From Otatea glauca (lineage: Eukaryota; Streptophyta; Magnoliopsida; Poales; Poaceae): 64,000 bases of DNA. The stretch covers positions 46,067,435-46,131,434 of the forward strand of contig CM070711.1 in NCBI GenBank assembly GCA_036346275.1. Reading direction: 5' to 3'. How positions within the stretch are numbered: position 1 is the first letter of the stretch; the number at the start of each line of letters is the position of its first letter. Below are positions 1 through 12,026 of the stretch, in pieces. Made by a program: the position numbers and the translations under genes. The notes beneath the pieces are model-generated. The model searched no databases, was not told where the DNA came from, and saw only the letters and a program-made list of their open reading frames with translations.

Positions 1-3000
1 TTTCAGGAAATGTACCCGTATCAAGATATTTTTGCCTACTCCTGAGTGAGGGCCTTCAGGTTAGAGACATTTGCCTCCGCAGAATATGTCAATCCCTTCT
101 ATTGCAGCCTATCTACTGTTGTGAATCGTGACTACTTATGCCTGTTCAATCAGCATCAAATGTTGAAAAAAGGTGGCATTTAGGGTATATATGATGGTTA
201 TTGTTTTTCAGATAAACACATTGATATGCTTTGAGTTAACCAGTTAGATTTTTTTGGGTCAATCTATTGGTTACGTGATATTCTGCAACTATAAGACCTT
301 TTGTTTGGTTACCAGCCTATGCTTGATGTCCCTATGTATGGAAGAATTGCAACACTTGAGCTCTTCTCTTTTTCTTCCCAGAATGAGACTCAAGATTTTC
401 TTTTCATTGGTATGGAAAGATACAGATATTGTGTTCTTCATTGGGATGAAAGAAAGTCAGAGCTTCTTACAAGGTTTGGGCCCTCATTCACCACATTTTT
501 TACATATAAAACAATTATTGGAATTGATGCTTACCTTAGGTCCCTTCGTCAGTAGATTAGTGTTAATATCTATCCATTGGTATGCTACATTTCACATCCT
601 GCAATTGTATGGCGAGATGGTTCTAAGAAACTAATATTATAGGCATGATAGTGGTCTACTGACCTGAAGATCAGATTGACTTTAAAGTCCAACCCAACCA
701 GCCCCTTTAGCCTCTCAGTGAACTCAATTGGAACCAATTTTAATATGCATTCATGCCCTAACCCTATCAGTATAGCTTTGCAGGAGTAATATATTTGATA
801 CCTTACAAGTGAGTAGCCATGGGAAGGTTTTGCTTAGTTCTAAGGATCTGGTGGTCAGGTGGACAGGGCAAGGTCTTTTTACGTTTGTTGTCTGTTTTAC
901 AATTTACAAAGCTGTGCTTCTTGATATCTGCATCTCTTATGTTGCAACTTGCCATTAGAGCAAAATCACCTTGCAAGTTGGTGAAATATTTTTGGCAGCT
1001 TTTGTCAATTTGAATATTGGAAATAATCAGTTTGTAATATGCAGATCTGAGGGAGATGTTTCTGATTTTATTGGACGTCCTACAGACAATGGGCAGGTAC
1101 TGAAATTCTTTCGACTTGTCCTTTTGATATGTACAGAATTACAGGTGTTTTATTGATCAGAAAATTTATTTTCTACTATGAATCATGTAGTAAAGTCATG
1201 TTGTTCTTGGTGACAAACAGATGAAACCCTTTCTGCTGAGTAATCCTAGTGGAGTGACTTTGTTCTGTGTTATATTGTCTAATGTACCACTATTTTATCA
1301 CAATTGATAATTTAATTGTATTACTTAATGCAGATTGGAATCATTGATCCTCACTGTCGACTAATTGGTCTGCACCTATACAATGGTGTATTTAAGGCAA
1401 GTTATTGATACACCATTTTTGTTTTGATGAGTTTTCGATCCTGTTCCTTGACGCTATGCTAAAATTCAAGTTTCTGAGGAAACAATTTACTATATCTAAC
1501 TTCCGTAAATGGAAAACTGTACCACCTGGATGTTTTCTTGGTGGTGCAGACTTGGGAGACTCAAGTGCTTGGCCTGGGTTCAAATCCCAGGTCAAGCAGG
1601 GGTTAAAAAAAACTCTCTTTTGAAAAGAAATACATAAATGGAAAACTGTGGTTATTTCCAGGTTATACCATTTGGCAACAAAGGACACCTGAAGGAAACT
1701 TTCAACATCAGGTACTGTAGTGGTAGATAATTGTAGTCTCAATTACAATTATAGGTAGATAAATAATATACAGTGTCTAGTTAAAGTTGTTGAACTGTCA
1801 CGTGATGCTATGACCACCACTCATCATGTTAGACTGCCAAACAAATTAACACATTTTTTTGCACTGTGGATATTTTTTAGGCAGCAATGGTGGGCAAGCT
1901 GCCCACCTTGCACCGTCGATTTTGAACAACCAACCGTTTTTATACATATTTTTCTTAGACACAACACACCTTAGTGTGTACTACTTTGGCTTTTCCTTTT
2001 TCCCCTTTACTTTTATGAATTAATACGCCTGACCATGTGTCAGTTTATAATGTTACTAACCTAGAATTTCCTTGGATGTTTTGTTATTTTTTCCTACTCT
2101 AAATCAATCATCGCTTCATCAGATGTGATAGCGCGGTTGTTCTTTTGGATTTTAAGTTTATTAAGGGCTTTGATGCTTTTTAAAAAAAATTTATAACCTA
2201 ATCAGTAGTTTGCTAACTTATTGTGTTTACTTTGAAGGCTTTCAAGTTTACTATGCAAATGTTAAGCATATTATTTTGCTAATTATTAGTGTTTTAAGCA
2301 TGTTGTTTACTTGTTTTACATTTAATCCCCGTTTCTTCCTGAATGTGTCAGGCTTGAAGAACTTCTTGTGCTTGACATCAAGTTTTTGTATGGTTGTGCT
2401 AGACCTACAATAGTGTAGTTCTTTACCAGGTCTGCTCATTTTTACACCTACACAAGAATGCACTATTAAAGGATGAACCCCTATAACATGTTTTAAGCTG
2501 TGGAATTGTTGCTTAATAACTGACAACATGCTGTCCTAAATTCATAAATAGAGTCTATCCTATTTATTGATGGGTTTGTGTAGGCATTTTAGCAACTTCT
2601 ACTAAGCAAACATACAACACGATTAGTTGCTTTATTTTCTTGTTACTAAAGTACTGTCAATATTTCTCTTGTAGAAGAAATTCTTATCCACTATTCCACT
2701 CTACGTTTTGTGGGCTGATACCTGTTTTTTCTGCTTGGACCTTTTGCATTGCTGTGACTTAATGATCTCAGGGATGCTGTTTTATGTACTTGTTTCTATG
2801 TATCATAAAACAAGCATACCTTGAATTTGAATTTTGCTAATTCTGGCGGTTTCCTTTATTTGCATTTTGTTATGGGTTATTTGATCATGACAACAACTCA
2901 TCTAATGATTCTTATTTCCTTATTACACAACAGGACTACAAGGATGCCAGACATGTTAAGACATGAAGTTGCATTGAAGGACAGAATTTGTTGAAGGTCC

Positions 3001-4386
3001 TTGGTCTCAAAACAATTTAGACAACGGTGCTGGTCTGTTAATACCTGTACCAGATCCACTAGGTGGTGTCATTATTATTGGTGAGGAAACAATAGTTTAC
3101 TGCAGTGCCACAACATTTGAAGCTCTATCGATAAAGCAAGTAAGAATTTTCTATTCTTTTAGCAGTTGTACTCTTCTGTGTTTGTGCCAATCACTATTTT
3201 GTGTACATCATTTTTACTCTGGTAATTATTTGTACTTGGTCCATCATTTCGTGTGCAGTCTATCATTTGAGCTGTTGGGCGAGTTGACCCAGATGGTTCC
3301 TGCTATTTATTCGGAGACAATACAGGTGCTCTGCATTTACTTGTGATTACCCATGAACAAGGAAGGTATCCATCTAATCTAATGCGCTATTTTGGAACAA
3401 GAGGGTTCTAGACTTTAGAGATAAATTGATAATTGCCTCATGAATTTTCTGTTTCCATGTTGTGATGGAATTCAGGGTGACTGATTTGAAAATTCACTAC
3501 ATGGGGGAGACGTCAATTGCATCAACAATATCATATCTTGATAATGGTGTCATTTATATTGGTTCACAGTCTGGTGACTCGCAGGTAGGAGACATCAACT
3601 TGAATTGCAGTTGTCTCTTTACTCTTCCAAGTGTTACTGTAGTCTTATAGGTCTGATCTTGCATCATGATAGGTGCCATGCATGATTCGTTGCACTGTTA
3701 CATCAAAATAACCCCTCCCAAAAATGTGTGCGCGTTTGAACTCACTGTTCTGTCAATATGACTGCATCTGCATTGTTGACCTCACTGTTTGGACCATGTG
3801 AAAGCTCAGGAGTTCTTTCGTTCCAATTTGGCTAGTGGCATTGTACATTTGGACCTGAACAAGCTATTGTTCTTAACAGCTGATAAAATTGAATATTCAA
3901 GCTGATGCAAGCGGTTCATTTGTTGATGTTCTTGAACAATATATGAACATCGGACCAATTACAGACTTTTGCGTGGTCGATCTTGAAAGGTGAGGGCAAG
4001 GCCAGGTGATTACTTGTTCGGGTGCGTACAAAGATGGTTCAATTCGGGTAGTTCGTAATGGAATAGTGATTACTGAGAAGGTCTGATATTTTCCTTTTAA
4101 CTTTATCCATGGTGTCTGGGACTCTGGGTTACACTATTGAAAGCTTGTATCATTCTTCATGTGTAACTAGGCCTCAGTAGAACTCCAAGGCATGAAAGGA
4201 CTATGGTCTTTAAAATCTTCATACGTTGATCCATATGACACATTTTTGGTGGTGACTTTTATAAATGAGACACGCTTCTTGGCAATGAATATGGAAAACG
4301 AATTGGAAGAAACTGATATAGAAGGGTTTGATTCACAAACACAGACTTTGGTTTGCCAAAGTGCCATCCATGATCAGCTTATACAG
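1..4386 (+). pseudogene. DDB1: DDB1 copy 1, N-terminal exon block (first propeller and start of BPB)
   Basis: Exon pieces that I can place: 1-59 (KCTRIKIFLPTP, then a 4-bp TGAG duplication that shifts frame), about 313-473, 1045-1096, 1334-1396 (followed by GC rather than GT), 1662-1711, 2352-2429 (2-bp insertion giving a TAG), 2934-3139 (small deletions around 2970-2995), 3259-3365 (an expected CGA codon reads TGA), 3476-3584 (intact, ends GDSQ), about 3880-4080 (an extra TGA GGG in frame near 3992) and 4171-4386 (intact, 72 codons). Acceptor and donor dinucleotides are nearly all present. Conservation of some exons beside badly hit ones suggests relaxed selection after duplication. The exon edges are read by eye against the remembered family sequence, so individual ends may be off by a codon. 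Confidence 0.88.
1521..1634 (+). mobile_element. SINE-like insertion in a DDB1 intron
   Basis: A 114-bp unit is flanked by perfect 15-bp direct repeats (1506-1520 and 1635-1649, core AAATGGAAAACTGT), the hallmark of LINE-assisted retroposition. Inside it a tRNA-type pol III B box, GGTTCAAATCC, lies at about 1577-1587, and an A-box-like TGGTGCAGACTTGG lies about 35 bp upstream. The 3' part is A-rich. It sits in the intron before the exon at 1662 and does not touch coding sequence. It is shorter than some plant SINEs and could be 5'-truncated; I cannot assign a family. Confidence 0.75.
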
Positions 4387-4420
4387 GTTCTTGCTTCTTC
4401 TTTTTCTTGTCTATGATTAG

Positions 4421-7400
4421 TGTGAGGACCCTCCCCCTTAATCCCTCATTATCCATGCATCATCAAGCATAACCATATCATTAGCATCAACATTAGGATT
4501 AATTAAGCATGAGTATTAGTAAGCATCATTGAGCATAAGCATTAGTATTAGTGTTTTGATCAGCTAAAGCATGCATGCATACCTTGTTCCAGCAAGAATT
4601 AGTAAATCAATAAAAGATGTTAGAAATTGACAAGCAAACAAGAACGAAGAAGATCAAACCAACACAGATCAGACACCAGAATTTTAATGTGGAAAAACCC
4701 TTCAATGCGAAGAGAAAAAAATCACAGGCACCAGCCAGACAAAACTTCACTATTTTGGAGAGAGTTTACAAAACGCCGTATGATTCCTGGCGGCTTACAG
4801 ATGAATTTAAGGTCTCCGGCCCAAGCCTCCGGCGACGGGCCTCCGCTTCGCTCCGCCAACTTGGCCAGCCTTGATTAGAATTTGGATCACAACATAACAA
4901 AAGAGAAGAAGCTGCAATGTATGTGGTAACTCAGTAAGGCAGTAAATTGGTAAGTGATTGGAGTAGTAAATTGGTAAAACAGTAAAGGCAGAAGGTAAAT
5001 GGCAGTGCAGCACTAAAGGAGGTAAATTGGTCTTGAAAGGAGTGCCTGTCTCAGCTCTCTTCTTGCTGTCGATACAACCAAGGCAGCAAGGCAAGAGTGC
5101 TGCCCCTTTGCTTTATCCCCCAAAGCCAGAGAGAAGTAAAGCCCCATTGCCCATTTCCTCCCGGTTAAACCAAAGACCATCCAGGGCAGCATGAGCAAGT
5201 GCTCTCCCTCTCCAAGTTCAACCGAAAGCCTCCCAGCCATATTTCCAAAACCAGAAGCTCACAAGTGCAACCCCATTGCTCATTCCTCACCCAATCTAGT
5301 AACCAGCAACCAAAAACCGAACCAAGGAGCAAGTGGAGCACCACCAATACTCCAGGGAGCAAGAAGTGGAGTGCAGCCATACCAAGGGCAAGGGAAGAGC
5401 GGTCAAGGAGCTAGGAGAAGAAGATCTTCATCCTCTACCTCAACCCAACCGGCCTACAGCTTCTTCAATCAGCCCATAAAACCGAACCTCCAGAGCATCA
5501 AGTAAGTTTCTTGCCATCAGAAAGTAGTGGTAGAAGAGGAAATGCAGTATAGCGAGAGAAAGAAGAAAAGAGTGGTCTCAGTATTAGATTCATCACTGAC
5601 CATGGTCTCAAAAGGTTTGAGCCCTGGTAGCTCGCGAGGAGCGCCCTAGCTAGCTAGTACCAACATTCTCGCCCCCAACCTAGAGCTCAAACCCATTCCT
5701 ATCATAGACCTTTACCTGTAACTTACCTCAAAAAGTGAAGCAACCAGTAGATCCAAATCAGAGAGCACTCAAAAACCAAAGAAAACACAGAAACTCCCCT
5801 ATTCTGCATGAGCTAGGGTTAGCTCATGTGAATGCATCAGGCTCGGCTAGGGGAGCAGTCGGTTAGAGTGAGGAAGTAGAGAAGGGAGATGAGAAGAACG
5901 AGTCAGGTATGGTAGTGCGCTAGCAGTTGGCCATGAGAGTGGCAGCCGAATGAATCGGCAGTAGTAGTAGCTCCCAACCAACTAGCTTAGCCGCAAGAGC
6001 TCTGGCCAAAAGACCAAGCAACCGTATAAAGTGAATGAGAGAGGGAGCAGGCAGTAGTATTAGCAACCTTGGCCAAGTCAACTAAATAACAGAGCTGGCC
6101 GAAAGTTGCATAAATGCAGAGAAGTGGTACTCGGTAGTAGTAACAGCCAACCGAGTGACCTCCAGCCAAGTGAGTTAGTAGTAGTAATAGTAGCTTGCGG
6201 CCAGGAAGCCAAGAAGGCTTCGGCCAAATAACCCAGGGCAGCCGAATGACTTAGAGCAAATAAGTCAAGTGGCCAACTAGTAAATAACCAAATAGTTCAG
6301 CCATCAGTAGAGTGGATAGCATTCGGCCAAGAGCAGCCGAATGGCTCTTCTGGCAGCAATAGCCAGTCGGCAATAACAGCCACCAACCGAAAGAACTGAT
6401 AGTCACTAAGGTCTTCGGTCAAAATGAGTAAAGACAGTGAAGATCAAATGGCAGAAAAGGTGGAAAAATTGATCAGTACCTGCATGCATACATCATCAGC
6501 ATTACCAAGTGCATTAGGCATACAAAAGAAATATAAATATCAATATAGTGCATGCATGTAAAAACATGAATGTCAAATTTGTTAAACTGATAAAACTGCT
6601 AAAATTGAAAGGTTGGAGTTTGCTACTCATATTAATAAAATATCGTAGATTAATGTAGTATAATTTTCAGGACCAAATCAGAACCCGCAGATCGACCTGA
6701 ACCTATTTTCGAGCGAGGTTGAACAATCCAGTTTTATTCCGGGCAAGCATTTTCTTTTGATCATATTTTTATTAATTGTTTTACTGTTTTAAGAATTATG
6801 ATATCATCATTGCATCGGAAATTATCTTTTGAATGAAAATTGTAAATTTGGAAGTGTGGGTTAATGGAATGGATGGTTTGGTAGAAGAATTGGAAAATGA
6901 ATGGTTGGAAGGGTTGATGGGTAAGTATATGTGGATAATGTGTTGGTGTGTGTTAAATGGAAGGGTAGAGGACGCCGATGAGGAGGTGGTTGCCGGTGGG
7001 GTCCTCTACAGTAGGCTAGCAAATAAGGTTAAATAATAAACTAATTTTTGAGCAATGAGCTGTAATTGGGTGCCAACTACAGTTTGTGAATTCGGTCAGA
7101 AAAGGTTGTTCTAGGATGGTATTAGTTTCTCCACAATGGGTAAGAATGTATAGTTGTGCTGGGAAATACCGGTATGACCTAGGGGTACTGGAAAGGAGTT
7201 GGTTAGGGCGGTATATTTGAAGCCCGGTGGGTACTACTGGCAGGATGCCAGAGTACAGTACTGCTGGCAGGATGCCAAAGTACAACTGTATGAGAGGTGG
7301 GGTAACCTAGGGGTGGTGTACCCCATACTCAGTGCAGGGTGGAGAACTAATACCGGAAAGGATAAACGTTCTGAGGCATCTCTTGTGGGTGTCACTGTGG

Positions 7401-8103
7401 GTAAAGTGGTACAAACCTGTGCAGGGTAAAATCTTGAATTCAAGCCAGTCTCTTGGATTAGAGACTACAGAAGTCATACTCATTATTAGTAGTGTCTTTT
7501 AGGAATATAAAACTAACAACTTTTAAAACTAAAGTCTATTCTTTTAGAAAACGGGTATTTTGGAAGGAAAAGGGTTTGTAGGTGGAGTTGTATGGGAATT
7601 TGGGTATTTTGAACAACATCTATTGCATTCATATTTATTATCGCTTGGTGAGTACTTAGTACTCACCCTTGCTTAACCCTCCCCTTGCTTAGACGGTGAG
7701 ATCCATGGATCATCCTCCGAGGCCTGGGTGGAGGATCATTCGCAGGAGCAGATCTACCGGAGAACGGTTACTACTACTACTACTATCAGGAGTAGTAGTA
7801 GAAATAGCTGATCCTATGCCCGTACTAGTCAGCCAGTTGCTAGCCATTCGGCAGGAAATAGGAGGTTTAGTTGTCTTTTGTTGTATTATGTATTTGTGTA
7901 AGATAGCCTGCGTGGCTAATGGAATAAAATAAAGCTTCCATGTATGAGTCTCTAATTATTTTTCTGCTACAATACTCTGTTCACAGTATAGTAACTAATA
8001 AAGCATCGGAATGTCCGATGTTTTGTTAGTTACTGTGCTGAGGTCCGTATAATTAACTCTAGGTGACAGTTGTTACCAGGGGTTAATTATGCTAGTCGCC
8101 ACA
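4421..8103. mobile_element. Solo LTR, 3.7 kb, inside a DDB1 intron
   Basis: The unit starts TGTGAGGACC and ends GTCGCCACA, giving short inverted termini (TGTGNNGAC), and is flanked by the 5-bp duplication ATTAG (4416-4420 and 8104-8108). No retroviral-type protein is recognisable inside it, so it is best read as a solo LTR left by LTR-LTR recombination of a large gypsy-type element. Near its right end it carries a TACTCACCCTTGC motif (about 7662) that also appears in the other two long LTR units of this window (near 9195 and 47284), suggesting a related lineage. Short open frames at 4617-5505 and 7016-7443 have no recognisable product. Orientation is not determined. Confidence 0.8.
4618..6524. 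mobile_element. Possible copia-type LTR nested in the solo LTR
   Basis: A segment beginning TGTTAGAAATTG and ending GCATACA is bracketed by AAAGA on both sides (4613-4617 and 6525-6529). Early in it, near 4680, is a stretch resembling the 'attttaatgtggaaaaaccc' sequence I associate with grass copia LTRs. The middle is rich in CAGCCGAAT/TTCGGC-like words and in TAGTAG microsatellite runs (5960-6190). The 5-bp repeat is A-rich and could be chance, so this is tentative. Confidence 0.28.
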
Positions 8104-8188
8104 ATTAGATAGTTGCTTTCAAGTTTTCATCTATTTTTATGATTTCTAGTTGCACTTGTTACCTTATAAATTGTAACCTTGATGACAG

Positions 8189-8296
8189 GTTACTGCTAAG
8201 TCTGTTAGATTAGTCAGTTCTACTTGCGAATTACTTGATCAATGGTTTGCACCAACAGGATTTTCAATCAATGTTGCATCAGTTAATGCGAGCCAG
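8189..8296 (+). pseudogene. DDB1: DDB1 copy 1, isolated exon between two LTR insertions
   Basis: After an AG acceptor at 8187-8188 the frame reads VTAKSVRLVSSTC and then LLDQWFAPTGFSINVASVN, followed by ASQV. This matches the DDB1 exon that should follow the one ending at 4386, which shows that the 3.7-kb LTR sits cleanly in the intervening intron. The exon is nearly intact. The following exons, about 150 residues up to the THVFA segment, are absent; they would be expected between here and 9572. Confidence 0.85.
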
Positions 8297-8529
8297 GTTG
8301 ACATCTCTTCAGGTAATATTGCTCAGTGCCATCGCAAAGATCACTGAGTTGGAAAATATCATCAAATGTGTCAGTGTCACATGTCAATGACACATTGGAT
8401 GGTACATTCTAGTTTAGACATCTTTGCGAAAATACCAAGCTAATTAATTCTCTCGTTTAAAGATTGATTACTTGGCAAATTACAGCCTGCCTATTCCTGG
8501 TAAGAACTCTTGTGGAGTATGATGTGAGA

Positions 8530-9571
8530 TTGCAAGCATTTGACCTGAGTCAATCATGCAACCACATGTCTGTAATGGGACAGATCTGGCTGATTAATTT
8601 ATAATATTTTAGCTTGGTACTACTAGTGGTGGTGTGAGCCCCGACTTTATGGGTAAACTCATTGGTGCAAGAGGGAGGTCTTGAATGTGATAACCAGTTC
8701 TATTAGTGTTGAAACCTTAGCGAGTAGTACTGGGTTAAGACAGAGCTATGTAAAGGCTTTGTCATGATCTCTCTGCTGATACACCAAAGGAAGTGTGTCA
8801 ATAGCTTGGTAACAAAAGATGATCATGTCGTGTGGATAAAGCGCATAACCTCTGCAGAGTGTAAAATCTATTCAAATAGTTGTGCTCGCGGTATTGAACA
8901 ATGCTCGGGAATTACGGTCAAGGGTTAGATTTTATTAAAATGAGTTGGAGATGGGGCTGTATGGCTATAGAAGTTTGGAAATTGATTTAAGGTTGTGAGT
9001 TGGTTTATTTGGGAAATAATTGAGAAATCTATTATTGTTATTATTTGTTTTACTGCCTTCACAATCTATTTATGCTATTTCTTCATAAATGTTGTTTTAT
9101 TGCAAAATAACCATGTTAGCCATTACTTTGAAATAAGCCATGCATATAGTATGATAGGCTTGCATTCTGTGCACAACTTGCTGAGTGATTTAAGTACTCA
9201 TCCTTGTCAATAATTAAATCATCGGTTGAGAAGTCTACACTTTTGAAGGAGATGGAGTTCTACGATGAGGCGATTATCTAGGAGTTGAACTTTGTCAGAT
9301 GCCTGTGGCATGTTGATGGGATTCACCGACGTTCTTCATTTCGCTGCCGTTTATTTGCTTTGATTGAGCGCAATTAAGGCCTAATAAGTATAAGGTTGAC
9401 CCTAAGGTCGTTCAACTATGTCTTATTTAATATATGATGTCTTTATTTATGTTTTCGCTGTGTATGATTGTGATATTCATCTATGTTGAGCCTGTGTGCG
9501 CTAGCGTGATCTTGGACTAGTGCAGAATACACAGAGGGTCCGAATTTGCATATTCGGGTCCCGACACCCAT
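8530..9571. mobile_element. Truncated long LTR replacing DDB1 exons
   Basis: The sequence is clearly homologous to the right third (about 46655-47648) of the 3.2-kb solo LTR in Tat2. It shares 'tttgacctgagtcaatcatgc' near 8540, the 'ttaagtactca' motif near 9190 and the terminus 'cgggtcccgaca' at 9571. The left end is not a TG terminus but an abrupt junction near 8530, and no target duplication is visible, so the element is truncated. Its right end abuts DDB1 coding sequence directly. Confidence 0.75.
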
Positions 9572-11711
9572 GTATTTGCTGCATTAGATAGACCAACTAT
9601 CATATACAGCAGTGACAAGAAGTTGTTCTATAATCATGTCAATTTTAAAGAAGTGAACCATGCGTGCCCTTTTAATACTGCGGTTTTTCCAGAAAGGTCT
9701 CTCTCTCTCTCTGCGTGCGCGTGCGCATGTGCTTGTGGCTACCTATTATGTATCTCTTTCACCAACAATATTTTTGTCTTGGATTTGCTTCGAGCTATTT
9801 CTTGTTGTCACAGCCTTGCAATAGCTGAAGAAGGTAAACTTTCAATTGGAACAATTGATGACATCCAAAAACTTCGTATCTGCACAATCCCCTTGAATGA
9901 ACAAGCGCACCACATCTTCCACCAGGAACGGTCCCGGACACTTGCATTCTGCAGTTTCAAGAAGTACATTCACGAGGAAAGCGAGACACATTTTGTTTGT
10001 CTGTTAGACCATCAAAATTTTGGGTTTTTGTCAACACATACTCTTGATTCTTATGAATGGGGTTGCTCCATCGTCAGCTGTTCATTCTCTGACGACAATA
10101 ATTTTTACTACTGTGTGGGAACAGAATATGTTTTACCTGAGGAAAATGAACCCACAAAGGTAATGCTGTCTGAGCTTGATTTTTCATGGACAGCATGCTA
10201 TTTTTAAAGCTTATTTGCAACTACTGTCTTATGAATTTATCTAATGGAACTATTATAGGCTAAATCCTCATTTTCCTTTTTAAAATTCTTGTAACAAGTA
10301 ATATACGCACTATTGGTTACATGACTTTCTACTCTTTTGATCTCTCCTCAATGAGCTCAATTATGCAAAGTGGATGGGTTTGTCACATCTCTTGATGTCT
10401 AGCAGTGTAAGTACAGGACTGAGTTGAATCACGTCAAATTTCAGCAACATGGATACGCCCTTTTCTTCTTTTGTAGAAGTTTTTGGTGCTTATGATTTGT
10501 GTCTAGTCACTTTTCATGCGTTCTTGATAGTTGTATAATTGCTATCCTTTTTTTAGAGGGCAATAGTATATGCTTATCCTGACAGAACCACATAGACAGA
10601 CAAACTGCTTTGCCTTTTTATTTCATTGTATCATGGAGTTGCATCTAGTCGAAAAGTGCTGTAAGCAGTTCGGCAGAATATAGATCGTTACATTAATGTT
10701 GTATTTGATGCATATGTTCGTCCAACAATTTCTCCTGCACTTAATATTTCCGTTTTGGTACCAATGCAAATTATTGTAGGGACGAATCCTGGTATTCTTA
10801 GTTGAAGAGGGAAAGTTACAACTAATTGCAGAAAAAGAAACCAAAGGAGCAGTCTATTCCCTTAATGCGTTCAATGGAAAATTGCTGGCTGCTGTTAATC
10901 AAAAGTTCATATTATACGAGTGGGTGCAACGGGATGATAGGTCACATGAACTGCAATCAGAGTGGCTACCTTGGCTACGTATTGACTTTGTATACTCAAA
11001 CCCTTGGTGACTTCATTGTAGTTGGTGCTGATGAGATCATTATCCTTGCTGGTGTACGAGGTAACACTTTTCAGTCCATAACTTCATACTTCTTTATGGA
11101 TGTAGTGCATCTGTGAATCCCAATATATAAGTTTACAGCGGTTTCTGCATTGTACTAATTGCTATTGTTTTTCTTCCTATTGGGCAGCATGAAGAAAGCC
11201 TGATTGAAGAGGTAGCTAGGGATCGTAGCACAAACTGTATGAGTGCAGTTGAGATGCTTGACGACAGTATTTATATTGGTGCAGACAATTGCTATAACCT
11301 GTTTACTGTACTCAAGAACAATGGAGCCACAGACCAACAAGGGATGCTTGAGGTCGTTGGGATGTACCATCTGGGGGACTTGGTGAATAGATTCCATCAT
11401 GGTTCTCTTGCTACGCACCATCCAGACTCGGGATTAGGCCAGATTCCTACAGTCATCTTTGGCACGGTCAATGGCGCCATCGGTGTTCCTCGAGAAGCTG
11501 CAATCCGTCCTCGTGAAGTTCGTTAAGAGCGTTGGCAACCTCAGCCAATAACGTCCGGAGGACTGCTAAGACCCAGAACTTCATGGATGGTGATCTGATT
11601 GAATCTTTCCTCAATCTGAGCCCAAGCAAGATGGAGGAGGTTGCACAGACAATGAGGGTTCCTGTGGACGAGTTGTATTACATAGTGGAGGGGTTGACGA
11701 AACTTCTCTAG
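9572..11711 (+). pseudogene. DDB1: DDB1 copy 1, C-terminal exon block
   Basis: Exons: 9572-9696 (HVFAALDRPTIIYSSDKKLF and on to PFNTAVFPE), 9814-10159 (SLAIAEEGKLSIGTIDDIQK and on to LPEENEPTK, open throughout), 10780-11060 (GRILVFLVEEGKLQLIAEKE) and 11188-11711 (HEESLIEEVARD to a stop at 11709-11711). The serine codon is split AG|C between the first two. The exon at 10780 has a 1-bp deletion near 10960 and a 2-bp deletion near 11025. The last exon shifts frame near 11480 and again around 11550-11570 before returning to MDGDLIESFLNLSPSKMEEV. The 3' flank (from about 11728) resembles that of copy 2. Confidence 0.9.
9696..9732. repeat. CT/GC-GT microsatellite in a DDB1 intron
   Basis: A run of CT dinucleotides is followed at once by alternating GC/GT purine-pyrimidine repeats, directly after the donor at 9697-9698. 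It keeps the open frame of the flanking exon running for a while but is intronic by comparison with DDB1. Confidence 0.7.
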
Positions 11712-12026
11712 TCAGGATTGCGACGTAGACGGCAACAACTTTCTTACACACTACTAAATCTCCCTACGATTTTGGTAGAAAATTGTTCTGCATAACTCTT
11801 TGCCATGCTAAAGGTGATATTTGCGATGTTAGGCCTAACTCCACGGCCAAATGACAATGGGTTATGCAACCCCATCCCCATGTGGTGGATACAGATAACA
11901 TTTTAGCTTTCAGTCTGGTTAATACTTTTTCACCTTGCAGTACGACAGAAATTGTTGAGTAGATGAGGTTGTACATTTGGGTAACAGTTTTAGAATTAAG
12001 TCATACATGTGTAAAGGGCCTGCCCG
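11712..12026. other. Non-coding spacer between the DDB1 and ABCF relics
   Basis: About 315 bp of mixed composition. The first tens of bases (GTAGACGGCAACAACT near 11725) match the flank of DDB1 copy 2 (near 59160), so this start is probably ancestral DDB1 3' UTR. Nothing else is recognisable. Confidence 0.5.

Larger units (their letters stand above)
1..11711 (+). pseudogene. DDB1: DDB1 (UV-damaged DNA-binding protein 1) pseudogene, copy 1, 5' end outside the window
   Basis: In functional form DDB1 is a three-beta-propeller nuclear adaptor that links CUL4 ubiquitin ligase to DCAF receptors and acts in DNA repair, light signalling and chromatin control. Here translated pieces in exon order match plant DDB1 from about residue 40 to the C terminus, for example GIIDPHCRLIGLHLYNG, DPYDTFLVVTF, LSIGTIDDIQKL and QIPTVIFGT. 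Exons are bounded by AG acceptors and GT donors, so the copy arose by DNA duplication and not by retroposition. It is broken by several frameshifts, in-frame stops, two LTR insertions and loss of about 150 codons. It could still be transcribed, but no full-length protein is possible. Family identification is secure; the pseudogene call rests on many independent lesions. Confidence 0.93.

Noticed and set aside
1560..1600. tRNA gene candidate from the B box
   Set aside because: No cloverleaf, and 15-bp target duplications show it is a SINE-like insert.
1889..1907. Perfect short palindrome GGTGGGCAAGCTGCCCACC
   Set aside because: 8-bp arms in an intron, no T-run or repeat family; likely chance.
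4617..5505. Open frames in the left part of the 3.7-kb LTR
   Set aside because: Overlapping on both strands, no recognised domains, inside a unit with LTR ends.
9623..10207. 194-codon continuous + frame
   Set aside because: It is two DDB1 exons read through the intron 9697-9813; DDB1 comparison gives clear splice sites.
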